A stretch of DNA of 64,000 bases from assembly GCA_002840565.1 (NCBI GenBank), contig PHBK01000018.1, positions 62,001 through 126,000 on the forward strand. Direction: 5' to 3'. The notes under the pieces are model-generated. The model was not told the origin of the DNA. It did no database searches and worked only from the letters and a program-made list of their open reading frames with translations. The DNA is from Deltaproteobacteria bacterium HGW-Deltaproteobacteria-12 (GTDB lineage: Bacteria > Desulfobacterota > Syntrophia > Syntrophales > Smithellaceae). Shown in pieces: positions 7,989 through 17,546 of this stretch; position 1 is the first letter of the stretch, and each line of letters opens with the position of its first letter. The position numbers and the translations under genes were made by a program.

Positions 7989-9599
7989 ATGAATGATAAA
8001 AATAATCAAAAAAAAACGAGTGCTTTAAGGCAGCAGGATGCAGAGGAATTGTGCCCTAATTCATGGATCGATCCTGTTTATGATTTTTTAAAGAAAGATC
8101 CAGAACACGAAGCAATGGTCTTTGGGCCGACCCGTCTCAGTTACAAAGAGATGGCTGCTTATGCCAGTGCGCTTGCCAGGCATCTGCTTAGTTGCGGTGT
8201 AAAAGCCGGCGACCGGGTCGCGGTGATGTCGTCACCACGGCCGGAAGCAGTTATTTCAATGTTTGCCGTCTGGTTGATCGGTGCGACTTGGGTCGGAATT
8301 AATCCGCGTTATCAAAAAGAGGAACAGCGGCATATTTTGCTTGATAGCAAGGTGGTTGCTTTCATCGCCATCACATACGACGCAAAACGAGATTTAGAAT
8401 CAGATCTGGCAAGTCACAAGCACGATCTGAATATACCTGTTATCCGTTTTGGCCGTGATTTCTGGTCTTTGGATCTTGCAAAGATTAAACCAAAGCCGAA
8501 ATTGGACGACATATGGGAAAAATGTGCAGCAGGTATCCGCGGAGACGGTCATGCCGTAATCATTTACACATCCGGATCTACAGGCCAGCCTAAAGGGGCA
8601 ATTAATACCCACAGCGGCATCGCGTTCCGATCGTGGACAATGTATATGGATCGTTTTCATGTGCCCGGTATGCGTATTATAGTTGATCTTCCGGTCAATC
8701 ATATCGGCGCATTAGCCAGTGCACTAGGGTTGGCAATGGTGGCAGGCGGCACGATGTTTTTTTCCGAGCACTTCAATCCGGAAGCAAGTTTGCGGCTTAT
8801 TGAGACTGAAAAAATTGATATTCTGGGCGGTGTACCGACGATGTTGGCTCACATAGTAGGCCACAATTCATTTTCCACTACAGATCTTTTTTCAATCCGT
8901 TATGTGAGTTGGGGAGCAGGACCAATCAGTGAGGGCGTCCTTCAGGCGCTGATGTTGGCAACCAAAGCTGAGTTTTCCCAGCAGTACGGCATGACCGAAA
9001 CGAATGGACCCATCTGCTATACACCGCCTACACGAGATATGGAAATTCTGCTGAAGACCACTGGAAAACCGGATCCCCGTCTTGAGGTGCGCATAGCCGA
9101 TAAAGACGATAATCCCGTCCCGGCAGGAACCGAAGGAGAGGTGCAGGTAAAAATGCCTTATCCGTTTGCCGGCTTCCTTAATAACCCTGCGGCCACAAAA
9201 GCGGCATTTACCGCCGATGGTTTTCTTTATACAGGCGACTTAGCGTTTATCAGGGAAGACGGATATCTCGTGTTCTGCGGCCGCAGCAAAGAAATGTTTA
9301 AATCTGGCGGTTTCAACGTTTACCCGAGAGAAATTGAGATTTTAATTGAGACGCACCCGGCAATCAAAGCCGCAGCCGTTATTGGAGTTAGTGATCCTGA
9401 ATGGGGCGAAGTAGGGCATGCTTTCGTGGAGTTGCGGAAACCGGTTTCTCGAGAAGAAATACAGCAGTGGTGCAAGGAAAAGCTTGCCAATTACAAAATA
9501 CCAAAGGCCATATCAATAATTGAGGCGATACCCCGTTTGACTGTGGAAAAGGTTGACCGTGCTCGCCTGGCAGAGCTGGCTGCAAAAAAAACCTGTTGA
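7989..9599 (+). CDS. AMP-forming acyl-CoA synthetase (ANL superfamily)
   Basis: A 536-residue ATP-dependent ligase that activates a carboxylic acid to its CoA thioester. The adenylation motifs are all present: IIYTSGSTGQPKG (about residue 190), YGMTE (about 332), YTGDLAF and the GRSKEMFKSGGFNVYPRE hinge, with a C-terminal lysine in IPRLTVEKVDR. The acid cannot be named from sequence; the family includes fatty, aromatic and branched-chain acid ligases. First structural gene after the sigma-54 promoter. Three ATGs compete (7977, 7983, 7989); 7989 is chosen because GGTGAT lies at the right distance. Confidence 0.9.
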   Translation: MNDKNNQKKTSALRQQDAEELCPNSWIDPVYDFLKKDPEHEAMVFGPTRLSYKEMAAYASALARHLLSCGVKAGDRVAVMSSPRPEAVISMFAVWLIGATWVGINPRYQKEEQRHILLDSKVVAFIAITYDAKRDLESDLASHKHDLNIPVIRFGRDFWSLDLAKIKPKPKLDDIWEKCAAGIRGDGHAVIIYTSGSTGQPKGAINTHSGIAFRSWTMYMDRFHVPGMRIIVDLPVNHIGALASALGLAMVAGGTMFFSEHFNPEASLRLIETEKIDILGGVPTMLAHIVGHNSFSTTDLFSIRYVSWGAGPISEGVLQALMLATKAEFSQQYGMTETNGPICYTPPTRDMEILLKTTGKPDPRLEVRIADKDDNPVPAGTEGEVQVKMPYPFAGFLNNPAATKAAFTADGFLYTGDLAFIREDGYLVFCGRSKEMFKSGGFNVYPREIEILIETHPAIKAAAVIGVSDPEWGEVGHAFVELRKPVSREEIQQWCKEKLANYKIPKAISIIEAIPRLTVEKVDRARLAELAAKKTC

Positions 9600-9700
9600 T
9601 AGAAGATGAAATTAATTTATCGAATTATAAAGAAAGATAAGTTGGAAATAAAATACAGGTGCAATTATTAAAGGATAATGAATATTGAGGAGATTTCTTT

Positions 9701-11299
9701 ATGAGTGATATAAAAAAAGATTCATTCAAAGCCGATAATGCGCAAACTGAAGAGCATGTCTGGCAGGCCGAGTTGGATGAGATAAAACTCCGTAAGCTTT
9801 TCGCGGAAGAAATGGGCGGAGTTATTGGCATACAGAGACAACACGATGCCGGAAAACTCACAGCGAGGGAGAGGATACGATTGCTTCTGGATAAAGACAG
9901 TTTTAGAGAAATAGGTGCTTTTACCGGTACAGGCGAATATGATGAGAATGGCAAACTCATAAAAGTAACTCCCTCCAACATGATCATGGGAAAAGGCAAA
10001 ATCTGCGGCAGAAGAGTAGTTGTTGCCGCAGAAGATTTTACGGTCAAAGCAGGATCTTCAGAAGCCGCCTCACCCGATAAAATGGTTTTCGCAGAACGGT
10101 TGGCGCTGGACCAAAAAATACCCTTAATCCGCCTTGTCGATATGGTCGGAGGAAGTATTCGTCTGCTTGAAAAAAATCAATCCACAAAAATCCCCGGCTA
10201 TGACAAATGGGAATCAAACTCAGGCCTGGTTCCGATCGTTGGCCTTGCTCTCGGCCCCTGTGCCGGTCTAGGCGCAGCGAGGGTCGTCGCATCGCATTTT
10301 TCTGTAATGGTCACGAACATAAGCCAGGTTTTTGCCGCAGGGCCATGGGTTGTCGGTCCGGGAATGCATCAGAACGTAACAAAGGAACAACTTGGCGGGT
10401 CATCTGTTCACACAAGAGGCAGCGGCGTGGTAGACAACGAGGCAGAAAACGAAGAAGATGCCATAAGGCAGGCTGCACGCTTTTTATCTTACATGCCATC
10501 AAACTGCTATCAGGCGCCACCTTATATCAAACCCAAGGATAAGCCGGACAGACGAGAGGATGAACTCGCCTCGATTGTGCCAAAGAACAGGCGCAGGATT
10601 TATGACATAAGAAGAATACTGGAATTGGTATTTGACGAGGATTCGCTCTTCGAAATTGGACGCTACCAGGGGCCATCGGAACTTACAATGCTGGGGCGGC
10701 TTAACGGTTACCCGGTAGGAATCCTTGCCAATGATTCAAAAATACAGGGCGGGCTTTTGACTGAGGGCGCTTGCGAGAAAATGATTCGTTTTATCGATAT
10801 GTGCGACGCATTTCATTTGCCTATTGTTAACTTCCTTGACCAACCGGGAGTTGACATTGGCCTGCAGGCAGAAGCGCGAGGAACGATTCGCAAGGCTATC
10901 CGCCTGCAGATCGCAATTTCGCAGGCCTCTGTTCCTTGGGCTACTTTTTTCATTCGCCGATCTTTTGGTGTTGCAGGCAGTATTTACGAGCCGAGAAGCA
11001 GGGCCACAATAAGGCGGTCATGGCCATCGGGATATTGGGGGTCAATTCCGATAGAAGGGGGTGTGGAAGCCGCATACAAAAGAGAAATATTAAGCGCACC
11101 TGATCCCAAGGCAAAACGCGATGAGTTGGTCGAGTATTACCGTGGATTTGAAAATCCTTTCCGGACGGCAGAACGCTTTAATATAGAGGAGATTATTGAT
11201 CCGCGAGATACACGACCCATTCTCTGCGAATGGATTGAAGAAGCCTATGAGGAAATTCCGCTCCAACTCGGGCTTGTCACAAAAACAATCAGAATTTGA
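9701..11299 (+). CDS. Acyl-CoA carboxylase carboxyltransferase (beta) subunit
   Basis: A 532-residue carboxyltransferase of the PccB/MccB family, with the two crotonase-like halves at about 40-280 and 300-510. The family transfers carboxyl from biotin to an acyl-CoA such as propionyl-, methylcrotonyl- or geranyl-CoA, or runs in reverse in decarboxylases. GPCAGLGAARV and the second-half GYWGSIPIEGGVEAAYKR segment are consistent with the fold; that second block departs from the common GGxxxxxMGxEGAV form, so substrate and perhaps direction remain open. A GGAG ribosome site precedes the ATG. The carrier and carboxylase subunits follow as separate genes. Confidence 0.9.
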   Translation: MSDIKKDSFKADNAQTEEHVWQAELDEIKLRKLFAEEMGGVIGIQRQHDAGKLTARERIRLLLDKDSFREIGAFTGTGEYDENGKLIKVTPSNMIMGKGKICGRRVVVAAEDFTVKAGSSEAASPDKMVFAERLALDQKIPLIRLVDMVGGSIRLLEKNQSTKIPGYDKWESNSGLVPIVGLALGPCAGLGAARVVASHFSVMVTNISQVFAAGPWVVGPGMHQNVTKEQLGGSSVHTRGSGVVDNEAENEEDAIRQAARFLSYMPSNCYQAPPYIKPKDKPDRREDELASIVPKNRRRIYDIRRILELVFDEDSLFEIGRYQGPSELTMLGRLNGYPVGILANDSKIQGGLLTEGACEKMIRFIDMCDAFHLPIVNFLDQPGVDIGLQAEARGTIRKAIRLQIAISQASVPWATFFIRRSFGVAGSIYEPRSRATIRRSWPSGYWGSIPIEGGVEAAYKREILSAPDPKAKRDELVEYYRGFENPFRTAERFNIEEIIDPRDTRPILCEWIEEAYEEIPLQLGLVTKTIRI

Positions 11300-11387
11300 A
11301 GTATTAGAATTGATGAATTGTACATTGTAGCAAGTTGATTGAAGTGTGACGGAATAAAAAAGGCTATACCAGAATAATGGAGGAAGT

Positions 11388-11603
11388 ATGATTGAAGTAA
11401 AAAGCGATGTTTCAGGTCTCGTACTGGAGATATTGGTTAAAAAAGGCGATCAGGTTGGAAAAAAGCAGGCGTTAATCATGCTGGAATCAGTCAAAATGGA
11501 GATACCTGTTGAATCGCCGGAGGCCGGAAAAGTATTCGAAATAAAAGTAAAGGAAGAAGACTTAGTCGAAGAAGGTCAGATAGTAGCACTTCTTGAGGTA
11601 TAG
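11388..11603 (+). CDS. Biotin carboxyl carrier protein (short)
   Basis: A 71-residue stand-alone biotinyl domain. K36 in ESVKMEIP is the biotinylation site; the usual A/S-M-K-M has valine before the lysine. It carries carboxybiotin between the carboxylase encoded immediately downstream and the carboxyltransferase encoded upstream. AGGAAG precedes the ATG. Its small size, with no N-terminal domain, matches the acyl-CoA carboxylase or decarboxylase carriers of anaerobes rather than AccB. Confidence 0.93.
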   Translation: MIEVKSDVSGLVLEILVKKGDQVGKKQALIMLESVKMEIPVESPEAGKVFEIKVKEEDLVEEGQIVALLEV

Positions 11604-11611
11604 AGAAGTTT

Positions 11612-12982
11612 ATGTTCAAAAAAATACTTATTGCCAACCGCGGTGAAATTGCAGCCAGGATAATACGTGCCTGTAAGGAACTTGGCATTTCAACAGTATC
11701 TGTTCATTCCGAAGCAGATAAGGAGGCTTTGCATGCGATTTCTTCCGATGAAACTTGTCTTATCGGCCCCCCCCGTGTTGCCCGAAGCTACCTGAATGCT
11801 GACAATATTATTTCAGCTGCTGTTGCTTCCGGGGCAGAAGCGATACATCCCGGATATGGATTGCTTTCGGAAAACCCGGGTTTTGCTGATGCATGTGAGA
11901 AAGCAGGAATAGTATTTATCGGGCCACCCGTTGCGGCTATCCGAAAGATGGGGATAAAGACGGAAGCTAGGGAAATTATGATGAAAGCCGGTATTCCTGT
12001 TGTGCCGGGAAGCTCTCCCACCGCGACTTTTGCCGAGGCGATGCAAGCAGCGAGGCACATTGGTTTTCCAATAATGGTCAAGGCTTCGGCAGGCGGCGGA
12101 GGCATTGGAATGCAGCTTGTTGAAAAAGAAGAAGACCTCGAAAAGGCTTTTGACCTTTGCCGGCAACGCGCTCAAGCCGCCTTCGGCATTCCTGATGTTT
12201 ATCTGGAAAAATACATACAGAACCCAAGGCATATAGAAATACAGGTTTTCGCAGATAGAAACGGCCACACCGTTCATTTGGGAGAACGGGAATGTTCCAT
12301 CCAACGCCGGCATCAAAAAATTATTGAAGAGTCACCGAGTCCATTTATCGATGAGAGCATGCGAAGCGCAATGGGGGCATGTGCCGTCATGGCTTGTAAA
12401 GCCATCCATTATGTGGGCGCGGGAACAGTCGAATTTCTGGTGGATGCCAACAGGAATTTTTATTTCCTGGAAATGAATACAAGACTTCAGGTTGAACATC
12501 CGGTGACAGAAATGGTTGCATCTGTTGATCTTGTCAAAGAGCAGATTTATGTGGCATCCGGTCAAAATCTGTCATGGAATCAAGAAGAAATACTTTTATC
12601 AGGTCATGCGCTCGAGTGTCGTATTTATGCTGAAAATCCCTACAATTTCAGGCCATCGACAGGTCTGATCACACGTCTTAGTTTCCCCAGGGGAGAAAAT
12701 ATCCGGGTAGATCATGGAATCAGGGAAGGCTACGCGGTTACACCATATTATGATTCCATGCTGGCCAAGATTATCGTACGGGCTGAAAAAAGAAACGACG
12801 CCATTGCGTTAATGAAAGAAGCCTTAAATGAGACCGTTATAGAAGGAGTAAAAACCAATATACCTCTCCTAATCGATATTCTGAACGATTCCGATTTTTG
12901 CACCGGGGAAATAGATACATTTTTTATAAACAGCTTATTGCAAAGGCTTCAAGATAATGGGGGGTCGAAGACTGCAGATTAG
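11612..12982 (+). CDS. Biotin carboxylase subunit of acyl-CoA carboxylase
   Basis: A 456-residue ATP-grasp biotin carboxylase that charges the carrier biotin with bicarbonate at the cost of ATP. Seen are the N-terminal KKILIANRGEIAARIIRACK block, the glycine-rich ATP loop KASAGGGGIGM (about 160-170), ECSIQRRHQKI, and EMNTRLQVEHPVTE with the catalytic glutamate, asparagine and arginine. It starts eight bases after the carrier gene. With the carrier and carboxyltransferase it makes a complete three-gene enzyme. Acetyl-CoA carboxylase function is less likely because the carboxyltransferase is the single-chain PccB type. Confidence 0.94.
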   Translation: MFKKILIANRGEIAARIIRACKELGISTVSVHSEADKEALHAISSDETCLIGPPRVARSYLNADNIISAAVASGAEAIHPGYGLLSENPGFADACEKAGIVFIGPPVAAIRKMGIKTEAREIMMKAGIPVVPGSSPTATFAEAMQAARHIGFPIMVKASAGGGGIGMQLVEKEEDLEKAFDLCRQRAQAAFGIPDVYLEKYIQNPRHIEIQVFADRNGHTVHLGERECSIQRRHQKIIEESPSPFIDESMRSAMGACAVMACKAIHYVGAGTVEFLVDANRNFYFLEMNTRLQVEHPVTEMVASVDLVKEQIYVASGQNLSWNQEEILLSGHALECRIYAENPYNFRPSTGLITRLSFPRGENIRVDHGIREGYAVTPYYDSMLAKIIVRAEKRNDAIALMKEALNETVIEGVKTNIPLLIDILNDSDFCTGEIDTFFINSLLQRLQDNGGSKTAD

Positions 12983-13104
12983 AAGCCGATCAAAGCTTAT
13001 TGAAAGCCAATGTAAATAGTGCACAGGGGAATTAGCTGTCTGGAAAATTGCGTCATTAAATTAAATCTTTTGCCTCTTCCGGGAGCTTAGCAAAAAGGTT
13101 ACCA

Positions 13105-14349
13105 ATGCAAATCATAAGATTGAGAACAGAACAGAAGAATATTATCTTGGGAATCCTTTTTTTAACCTGGGTCTTGGTTAGCTTTAATAAAATAGCCATC
13201 ACCATTGCTATTATTCCAATGACTGAAGAGTTCAATCTTACCCCTTATCAAATTGGTTTGATCATGAGCAGTTTTTTCTTCAGTTACGCTGCCGTGTCTC
13301 TAATTGCTGGTTTCGTAACCAATAAAGCCATACACAGGTCAATTATGACGAAAATCATGATACTTTGGACGGGCCTCGCTATGGCAACTGCCGCTGCATG
13401 GAATTTTATCTGTCTTATGGTTCTCCGGTCAATGCACGGAGCTGCAGGCGGCATGCTTGGTCCCCTTGGTGCTGTTACAATTGCTGAATTATTTCCGAAA
13501 GAAGAAAGAGGCAGAGCCCAGTCATTTCTAGTTTCTGGGACGGTATTGGGAACAGGGGTTGGTGGCCTGGTCACTGCCGCAATAATCGCAATGTTCCACT
13601 GGCGGATGGCCTTTCTCCTGTTCGGAATCCTGGGGGCCATTTTCACCATCCTATTCTGCATACTTATTGGCGATCATATGATCAATATGGCGGCCGCAGT
13701 TCAGCCAGATAACACTACTTCCATAACAAAGGTAATTCAAGAGCCCTTTGTTTTGAAGCTGGGATTAATTGCGCTAGGGGCAGGGACTGTAAATTGGGGA
13801 CTTACTTCCTGGCTGCCAGGTTACTGGGTAAACATTCAAGGGATGAGTATGGTGAATATGGGAGTTCTGACCGTCGTACCTGCCATCATTATGTTTGTGT
13901 TTATGCAAATTAGCGGCGTTGTTCTAGATAAGCTCATGGTCAAATTTGAAAAGTATGTTCTGTTTTGCAGCACGCTTTGTGTCGCTGCACTCATGTATCT
14001 TATGATGGGCGCTGTAGACCTTCCTGGCGTGGTTGCCTACTTGTCATTAACTTTCGTGATGATGGCTTTTATTACGTCCACAATGTTTGTTTTGCCTCAA
14101 AAGTATTTACCAACACGTATGATCGGATCAGCAACAGGGTTTATAATCTTTATGCATCTGATAGCCGGAAGCATTGCCCCTGCAGTCATGGGGTTTCTCA
14201 TTACGAAGCATTCCGGATCATATTCCCCGGTGTTCCTGTTTGTCGGCATTATGATTCTGATGTCAGCCGCAGTATCATTGACGATTAACACAAAGGTGGA
14301 CTTTTTAAAAAGTGAAGAACGAGCGGGCCGTATAATACGTTCGTTATAA
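13105..14349 (+). CDS. MFS transporter, organic-acid type
   Basis: A 414-residue inner-membrane carrier with about twelve hydrophobic segments and MFS signatures, including RSMHGAAGGMLGP in the fourth helix region and a FPKEERGRAQS loop. The resemblance is to anion:cation symporters for carboxylates. Placed between the carboxylase genes and a TRAP transporter, it probably imports the same acid or exports a product. The 120-base gap before it holds no terminator. The ATG at 13105 follows an AAAGG sequence. Confidence 0.88.
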   Translation: MQIIRLRTEQKNIILGILFLTWVLVSFNKIAITIAIIPMTEEFNLTPYQIGLIMSSFFFSYAAVSLIAGFVTNKAIHRSIMTKIMILWTGLAMATAAAWNFICLMVLRSMHGAAGGMLGPLGAVTIAELFPKEERGRAQSFLVSGTVLGTGVGGLVTAAIIAMFHWRMAFLLFGILGAIFTILFCILIGDHMINMAAAVQPDNTTSITKVIQEPFVLKLGLIALGAGTVNWGLTSWLPGYWVNIQGMSMVNMGVLTVVPAIIMFVFMQISGVVLDKLMVKFEKYVLFCSTLCVAALMYLMMGAVDLPGVVAYLSLTFVMMAFITSTMFVLPQKYLPTRMIGSATGFIIFMHLIAGSIAPAVMGFLITKHSGSYSPVFLFVGIMILMSAAVSLTINTKVDFLKSEERAGRIIRSL

Positions 14350-14388
14350 AAACTAACATGGTTTGTATTTTATCCGGAGGGAGTTAAA

Positions 14389-15456
14389 ATGAAAAAAAGA
14401 GTTACTATTCAAACGATCATTTTCTTTGCCATGGCGATCAGCGTTTTGGGATTTGCATTTTCTACAAGTCAGGTTATGGCGCAACAAATCACTTTGACCT
14501 TTGCAACCAACACACCGCCAAGCGGGTTTAAAGGAGAGGCCGAAATAATTTTCATTGAAGAGCTTGAAAAAGCCTCGGGCGGAAAAATCAAAGTAAAACC
14601 CTTTTGGGCTGAATCGCTGGTAACTCTTGGCGAGATGCTCAAGGGTGTTGCCGACGGCATAGCCGACATGGGGCAATTGAACATTGCCTATTATCCGACA
14701 CAGATGCCAATTAACTCCGGTTTTCTCCTGTTTGATCAAGGACCGGTCGGCTATATGGCCAAGATAAGGGCTTATAAAAAGATCTATAAAGAAATTCCCG
14801 GCATAAACGAGGAGTTGGAAAAGAATAATCAGAAAATCGTTTACATGTACGCCAGCACCCCAATTATCATGGCTTTTAATAGGCCTGTAAAAAATATGTC
14901 TCAAATAAAGGGGTTAAAAGTCAGGACGCCCAGCCGGTACGCAATGTTCGTGTTGAAGGCCTTGGGGGCCGAGCCGGTGAATCTCCCATGGGGCGACGTG
15001 TATATGGCCATGCAAACTAATTCCATCCAGGGTGTAATAGGCAACATGGATAACATTCATAGGACGAAGCTCTATGAGGTGGCACCGCATATGCTAATGA
15101 TGGATAAACTCTGGACACCGATTCCTTTTCTCATCACTATCAACAAGAAAAAGTGGGAAAGCCTCCCGGAAGAAGTAAAACAGTCATTTTCAAAGGCGGC
15201 CGCGAATGCGGAAGCCCGTTTTGCTGACAGATATAATAAGTGGGTGAAAACCATTATTTCAGATATTCAGAAGGGAAAAACTACCATAACAACCGCATCC
15301 AAGGCAGATTATGATGCATGGCTTAAGAGTCCTGCCCAGCAGCAGAACCATGCGGGCTGGATCAAATCCGTAACAGCAGCCGGGGTAAAGGAACCGGAGC
15401 GCTTGATTGCGCGTATGGAGGCAATCGTGAAAGAAGAAATTGACAAAGAAAAATAA
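14389..15456 (+). CDS. TRAP transporter solute-binding protein (DctP family)
   Basis: A 355-residue periplasmic binding protein with a Sec signal peptide cut after about VMAQQ. It has the DctP-family fold features: GGKIKVKPFWAESL, the conserved GLKVRTPS block near 185 containing the arginine that normally holds a substrate carboxylate, and MQTNSIQGVIGN. This makes an organic anion the likely ligand. GGAGGG precedes the ATG. A stable hairpin follows the stop, and the two membrane genes come next. Confidence 0.94.
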   Translation: MKKRVTIQTIIFFAMAISVLGFAFSTSQVMAQQITLTFATNTPPSGFKGEAEIIFIEELEKASGGKIKVKPFWAESLVTLGEMLKGVADGIADMGQLNIAYYPTQMPINSGFLLFDQGPVGYMAKIRAYKKIYKEIPGINEELEKNNQKIVYMYASTPIIMAFNRPVKNMSQIKGLKVRTPSRYAMFVLKALGAEPVNLPWGDVYMAMQTNSIQGVIGNMDNIHRTKLYEVAPHMLMMDKLWTPIPFLITINKKKWESLPEEVKQSFSKAAANAEARFADRYNKWVKTIISDIQKGKTTITTASKADYDAWLKSPAQQQNHAGWIKSVTAAGVKEPERLIARMEAIVKEEIDKEK

Positions 15457-15462
15457 GGAATG

Positions 15463-15479
15463 ACTTTCGCTTCGAAAGT
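15463..15479 (+). promoter_or_regulatory. Stem-loop after dctP
   Basis: A perfect hairpin ACTTTCG-CTT-CGAAAGT follows the dctP stop by four bases and has no T-run. Such structures commonly protect the binding-protein message from 3' decay or cause partial termination, giving more binding protein than membrane subunits. Confidence 0.45.
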
Positions 15480-15534
15480 GTGCCGAGGTGGCATGCCTTC
15501 GGAGTGAAAGACTTTTCTCAGAAGGAAAGGTCGC

Positions 15535-16059
15535 ATGATGGAAAAGCTCTATGGGATAATTATGAGGTTAAATAAGATATTTGCAGAAGCTACGGGCTAT
15601 ATGATGTTGCTGGTGGTCATTCTGCTCCTTATCGATACCGCTGGATATTTATTTAGTCAACCGATTTACGGTGTGACGGAATTGGCCATTTTCACAATCG
15701 TCGGTGCCGCCTATCTCGGTCTTGGTTATACTGAACAGACAAGAGCGCATATCCGGGTAACGGCGTTGACAAAATATTTTAAGCGGCGGACTCAGCAGGG
15801 CCTCGAGATATTTTGCGGTCTGCTCAGTTTCGTTGTCATCGCTATAACGACCTATGCGGCTTTTTTAAAAGCGGCTGTGGCTTACTCTGATAGTGAATCC
15901 CTTGCGGGTCTGGTACTTTTCCCGCTTGCACCGATTCGCTTTGTTATCGCCGCCTCGCTGCTGCTATTCTGGTTTCAAATTTTGGCAAATGTCATAATTG
16001 ATGTGGCTAATTTTGTTCGCTCGGACAAGCTTGCCAATAAGATATCGGGGGATTCATAA
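15535..16059 (+). CDS. TRAP transporter small membrane subunit (DctQ family)
   Basis: A 174-residue protein with four hydrophobic helices, the size and shape of DctQ subunits. It pairs with the large DctM subunit encoded next. AAGGAAAGG precedes the tandem ATGs at 15535 and 15538. Its stop overlaps the dctM start (TAATG), indicating coupled translation. Sequence conservation in this family is low, so context carries much of the call. Confidence 0.9.
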   Translation: MMEKLYGIIMRLNKIFAEATGYMMLLVVILLLIDTAGYLFSQPIYGVTELAIFTIVGAAYLGLGYTEQTRAHIRVTALTKYFKRRTQQGLEIFCGLLSFVVIAITTYAAFLKAAVAYSDSESLAGLVLFPLAPIRFVIAASLLLFWFQILANVIIDVANFVRSDKLANKISGDS

Positions 16060-17372
16060 TGGACTTTACTGTTGTAGGTGGTTTGGGAATTGTTTTGTTG
16101 CTGACATTGCTTTTCTTGGGTCTTCCCATAGGCATCACCTTTCTGTTGGTTGGACTAGGCGGCATAACCTATCTCCTTGGCCCGGTCGCAGCAATTTCGC
16201 TGCTCGGTGAGACACTTTACTCCGCCATTAGCAACCCGGCAGTGTTGGTGATACCTCTCTTCATGCTCATGGGCGCATTCGGTACCGAAGGTGGTTTTGC
16301 CAAGAGAACTTACGATGCCATGCATGTTATAGCGGCCCGTGTTCCCGGCAGTCTCGCGGTTGCAACCTCTTTCGGGAGTGCACTTTTTGGTGCCGTTTCG
16401 GGGTCCACACTTGCCAGTACTGTCGTATTCGGGAAAATGGCCTATCCGGAAATGAAAAAAGCCGGTTATGATCGTCCGTTTGCCCTGGCCTCGATTGCAA
16501 CCGCCGGAACCCTTGCCTGCATGATCCCGCCGAGTTCGATGTTCGTTCTTTTTGCAGTTTTCACTAATCTTTCGGTCGGGAAGCTCTTCATGGCGGGCGT
16601 ATTGCCTGGAATCGTTCTAGCCATTGTTTTTGCGGTATACATCATCTTACGCGCAAAGTATTCACCCGCAATGGCGCCCGCTGCTGAATTTGAAAAGGAT
16701 GTCACGCTTATAACGCGCTTGAAAGCAGTCAGGGGGCTTTGGGAAATTGGGATTCTGGGGTTCATTATCATCGGTGGATTATACACCGGCCTGCTGACGC
16801 CCGTAGGTGCAGGCGCCTGCGGGGCACTAGTGGCGTTTCTGATCGGTTTTTTCCGGGGGCCTTTGCGGCGGATTTCTCCAATTCTTAATGCTTTAAGAGA
16901 CACAGCCAATGGATGTGCAATGCTCCTTTTTCTGATTGTGGGTGCCATTTATTTCAGTCGTTTTTTAACGATTTCTCGTCTGCCCATGGAGCTTGCATCT
17001 TTCCTGCAATCTTGGGAGGTTCACTCGCACTTTGTGCTGGCTGCCATTTTTGCTTTGTGGATATTTTTAGGAATGATCATGACACAGGTGGCGGTGTTTG
17101 TCTTGACTCTACCTGTTCTTTTTCCCGTAGTCGTCGCACTGGGCTACGATCCGATCTGGTTTTGCGTGGTTGCGATGGTTTTCAACGAAATTGCGGCGAT
17201 ATCACCACCAGTAGGGCTGAACGTCTTTGCCCTTTCCGGGATAGCGGGTGACGGTACTTCCATAGATGAAATATTCAAAGGTGTATGGCCTTTTATTATC
17301 TGTTGTTTGTTTGTGGTGATTCTTCTGTTTTTTATGCCGTGGCTGGCGACATGGCTGCCGAGCAGAATGTAG
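16059..17372 (+). CDS. TRAP transporter large membrane subunit (DctM family)
   Basis: A 437-residue sodium-coupled permease with about twelve membrane helices. DctM signatures are visible: VIPLFMLMG, FGAVSGSTLAST, MIPPSSMFVLF and the late ISPPVGLNVFALSG block. With DctP and DctQ it forms a secondary uptake system driven by an ion gradient, which suits energy-limited anaerobes. The porin gene follows after 174 bases. Confidence 0.95.
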   Translation: MDFTVVGGLGIVLLLTLLFLGLPIGITFLLVGLGGITYLLGPVAAISLLGETLYSAISNPAVLVIPLFMLMGAFGTEGGFAKRTYDAMHVIAARVPGSLAVATSFGSALFGAVSGSTLASTVVFGKMAYPEMKKAGYDRPFALASIATAGTLACMIPPSSMFVLFAVFTNLSVGKLFMAGVLPGIVLAIVFAVYIILRAKYSPAMAPAAEFEKDVTLITRLKAVRGLWEIGILGFIIIGGLYTGLLTPVGAGACGALVAFLIGFFRGPLRRISPILNALRDTANGCAMLLFLIVGAIYFSRFLTISRLPMELASFLQSWEVHSHFVLAAIFALWIFLGMIMTQVAVFVLTLPVLFPVVVALGYDPIWFCVVAMVFNEIAAISPPVGLNVFALSGIAGDGTSIDEIFKGVWPFIICCLFVVILLFFMPWLATWLPSRM

Positions 17373-17546
17373 AGAAACAACCTGCATTGAAGAAGTATGA
17401 GGCGAAATATTCTTCATTCATCATATCCCGACCCGGGTGGAGTGATTTAAACACACCATGATACAGACGGAGGAGGCGCCTTCTAAAATGCTCGTTTTTC
17501 AAGGCGGAAGGATAACTTTAAATAAACAATTTTTAAGGAGGTAGGG

